64,000 nucleotides of DNA from Clusia tigrina (Eukaryota > Arthropoda > Insecta > Diptera > Clusiidae). The DNA is taken from assembly GCA_920105625.2 (NCBI GenBank), contig OV050030.1, positions 349,804,925 through 349,868,924 of the forward strand, in the 5' to 3' direction. Position numbers and translations under genes: made by a program. Shown here in pieces: positions 62,459 through 64,000 of the stretch. Position 1 is the stretch's first letter, and each line of letters opens with the position of its first letter. Below the pieces are notes generated by a model that saw nothing but the letters and a program-made list of their open reading frames with translations, ran no database searches and was not told the origin of the DNA.

Positions 62459-64000
62459 CAAAAATAAAATTGTCGGCACTGTGCAAATCGATACGGTAAC
62501 ACTAAAAACCGAAATGTATGTCGTGCAAGATGATTTTCTGTCGACTGACGTACTTTTGGGACACGAAAATTTTACAAACGTTTTTACTGCACCGATTGAA
62601 GATGGTGAGTTGATTTTTAATCACAAGTCCCCTGACGTCTTAAAAATACAAAAGCAAGAGATACCGCAACTCGATCGTGCTTCTGATTCCGACGAAGAAA
62701 TACACCAACAATTGTCAAATATTTTTTCTCAATTTAAAGACGTTTTCGCCGACAATCTCTCCGAAACTGGTAAAACTAATCTCGTGGAAATGAAAATTGA
62801 GCTCGATTGTACTGAACCTATTTGCCAGCGAACATATAGAGTTCCTGAACCAATAAAACTGCAGGATCGGAGATGATCAACGAACTGTTGTCCAACGATA
62901 TCATTGGCGAGTCTCAATCCGAATTTGAAAGTCCTGTAATAATGTTAAAGAAGAAAGACGGACGCGATCGCATGTGCGCAGATTATAGGCAATTGAACCA
63001 GCATACCAAGCAGGAAATATATCCAATGCTAAATATAGAAGAGCGCTTACAAGAGGCCATGCAATAAAAATATTTCACCATTCTCGACCTCAATAGCGGG
63101 TATTACCAGATACCCATAGAGCGAAGCAGACGACGGTATAAAGCTTTCGTTACTACTGATGGCCTGTATGAATTCAAACGTATGCCTTTCGCGCTTAAAA
63201 ACGTCCCTACGGTTTTTCAACGTTTAATGACAAAGATCAAAGAGAGAACTCGAAAGGGTGATATGCTACATTATATGGACGATATTCTAATCGGTAGTAA
63301 TACTGTCAACGAAATGCTGGAGAAACTCAAATGCATCTTGAGCCCTCAATCCAAATAAATGCGAATATCTGAAGGAGACAATAGAGTTCCTAGGTCACGA
63401 GCTTGCACCAAACGGAATTAGTCCTGGTAGCGTAAAAACCGCTGCTATCCGAAACTTCACTCAGCAGAAAAATCTCACTGAGGTACGCCAATTTTTGGGC
63501 TTGACGGGTTATTTTCGAAAATTTGTTACAAACTTCGCTCAAATCTCCGAACCGGTACGAAAATTGTTACGCAAGGACGAACCTTTTGAGTCGAATGAGA
63601 CGCAATCTCACGCATTCAAAAAACTTAAAACAGCTTTAATTGACAGACCGGTAGTAGCAGCATATCGAATTGAAGCAGAGCACCAAATTCACACCGACGC
63701 CAGCGCCATTGGCTTAGCAGGCGTACTTTTACAAAAAGAAGGGAGTGATTGGAAGCCTATAGGGTATTACAGCCGTTCAACGACGTCTGATGAACGCAAT
63801 TACCACAGTTACGAGTTGGAAACGCTAGCCGTAGTTGAAACGTTGGAGAGATTCCGGTACTATGTAGCTGGTAAAAATATTAAAGTCATTACTGATTGTA
63901 ATGCCATCAAAACCGCAATGAACAAAAAGGAGTTGATTCCAAGAATCGCTCGGTGGTGGCTTAGAATTAAAGATTTTGATATTGACATCGAACATCGACC
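62459..64000 (+). pseudogene. mdg3-type gypsy pol fragment, element 3, runs off the window
   Basis: Starts within the protease C-terminal region (VQDDFLSTDVLLGHENF), then the RT start (LVEMKIELDCTEPICQRTYRV). After a shift near 62870 it reads SPVIMLKKKDGRDRMCADYRQLN, FTILDLNSGYYQIPIERSRRRYKAFVTTDG, MLHYMDDILIGSN (YMDD, 63270), FLGLTGYFRKFVTNFAQI, HTDASAIGLAGVLLQKEGSD and YHSYELETLAVVETLERFRYY. The UAA at 63065 and shifts near 63340 show it is broken. It is closer to element 1 than to element 2 by motif wording. Integrase and 3' LTR would lie beyond 64000. Confidence 0.8.

Noticed and set aside
1..64000. CRISPR arrays, operons, rRNA genes or phage genes
   Set aside because: No regularly spaced short repeats with unique spacers, no ribosome-binding-site-led gene strings and no rRNA segments were seen; content is that of an animal genome.

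Overview
The window looks like a piece of an insect genome, most likely a higher fly and plausibly a tephritid fruit fly. This is inferred from strong AT richness, the spectrum of mobile elements (Jockey, RTE, mdg3-, 412- and CsRn1-type Ty3/gypsy elements, copia, errantivirus with env, Helitron, Transib, a DD41D 'rosa'-type mariner, P-superfamily sequences) and the absence of any bacterial gene organisation. I recognise no ordinary host gene. Nearly everything with coding signal is a transposable element, mostly broken, and many are inserted into one another. The rest is AT-rich DNA holding several families of dispersed non-coding repeats.

Layout. 1-1.3 kb: non-coding repeat rich in GTGGGCGTGG, with a large inverted repeat. 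1.6-5.1 kb: minus-strand Jockey element interrupted by a solo LTR. 5.6-6.6 kb: a Helitron helicase fragment abutting a Transib (RAG1-like) transposase fragment. 8.6-17.7 kb: a decayed Helitron with both ends recognisable, split by a 4.8 kb gypsy block of the form LTR-pol-LTR-pol-LTR. 17.7-19.5 kb: a short inverted-repeat element, a dispersed repeat and a P-like THAP remnant. 19.6-25.4 kb: a CsRn1-type gypsy element carrying an RTE retrotransposon at its left LTR. 25.4-34.5 kb: microsatellites, two tRNA-like SINE candidates, LTR remnants, a 445-bp P-superfamily element with perfect ends, and one unknown coding exon. 34.5-47.8 kb: minus-strand composite bounded by two related LTRs. From its 5' side it holds a 412/mdg1-like gag-pol, then an errantivirus-like pol and env; the env is split by a DD41D mariner and by a plus-strand Jockey element. 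48.3-53.6 kb: nearly complete mdg3-type element (about 98% LTR identity, ATAT target duplication). 54.0-62.5 kb: copia element interrupted by a second mdg3-type element (identical LTRs, CTAC target duplication). 62.5 kb to the end: a third mdg3-type fragment.

How the parts relate. The nesting gives relative ages. The Helitron is older than the gypsy block inside it, copia is older than the 56.9-62.1 kb element, the errantivirus env is older than its mariner and Jockey insertions, and dispersed repeat R2 is older than the 48.3 kb element. The youngest insertion is 56935-62058: its 183-bp LTRs are identical, yet its otherwise continuous gag-pol frame has three in-frame UAA codons. The most notable finding is the 445-bp element at 30305-30749. 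It has perfect 31-bp terminal inverted repeats resembling P-element ends, a perfect 8-bp target duplication, and a THAP-like start of a P-type transposase inside.

Limits. Alignments and identities were made by eye. Family names rest on remembered motifs, not searches. Boundaries without matched LTRs, inverted repeats or target duplications are approximate, by tens of bases.
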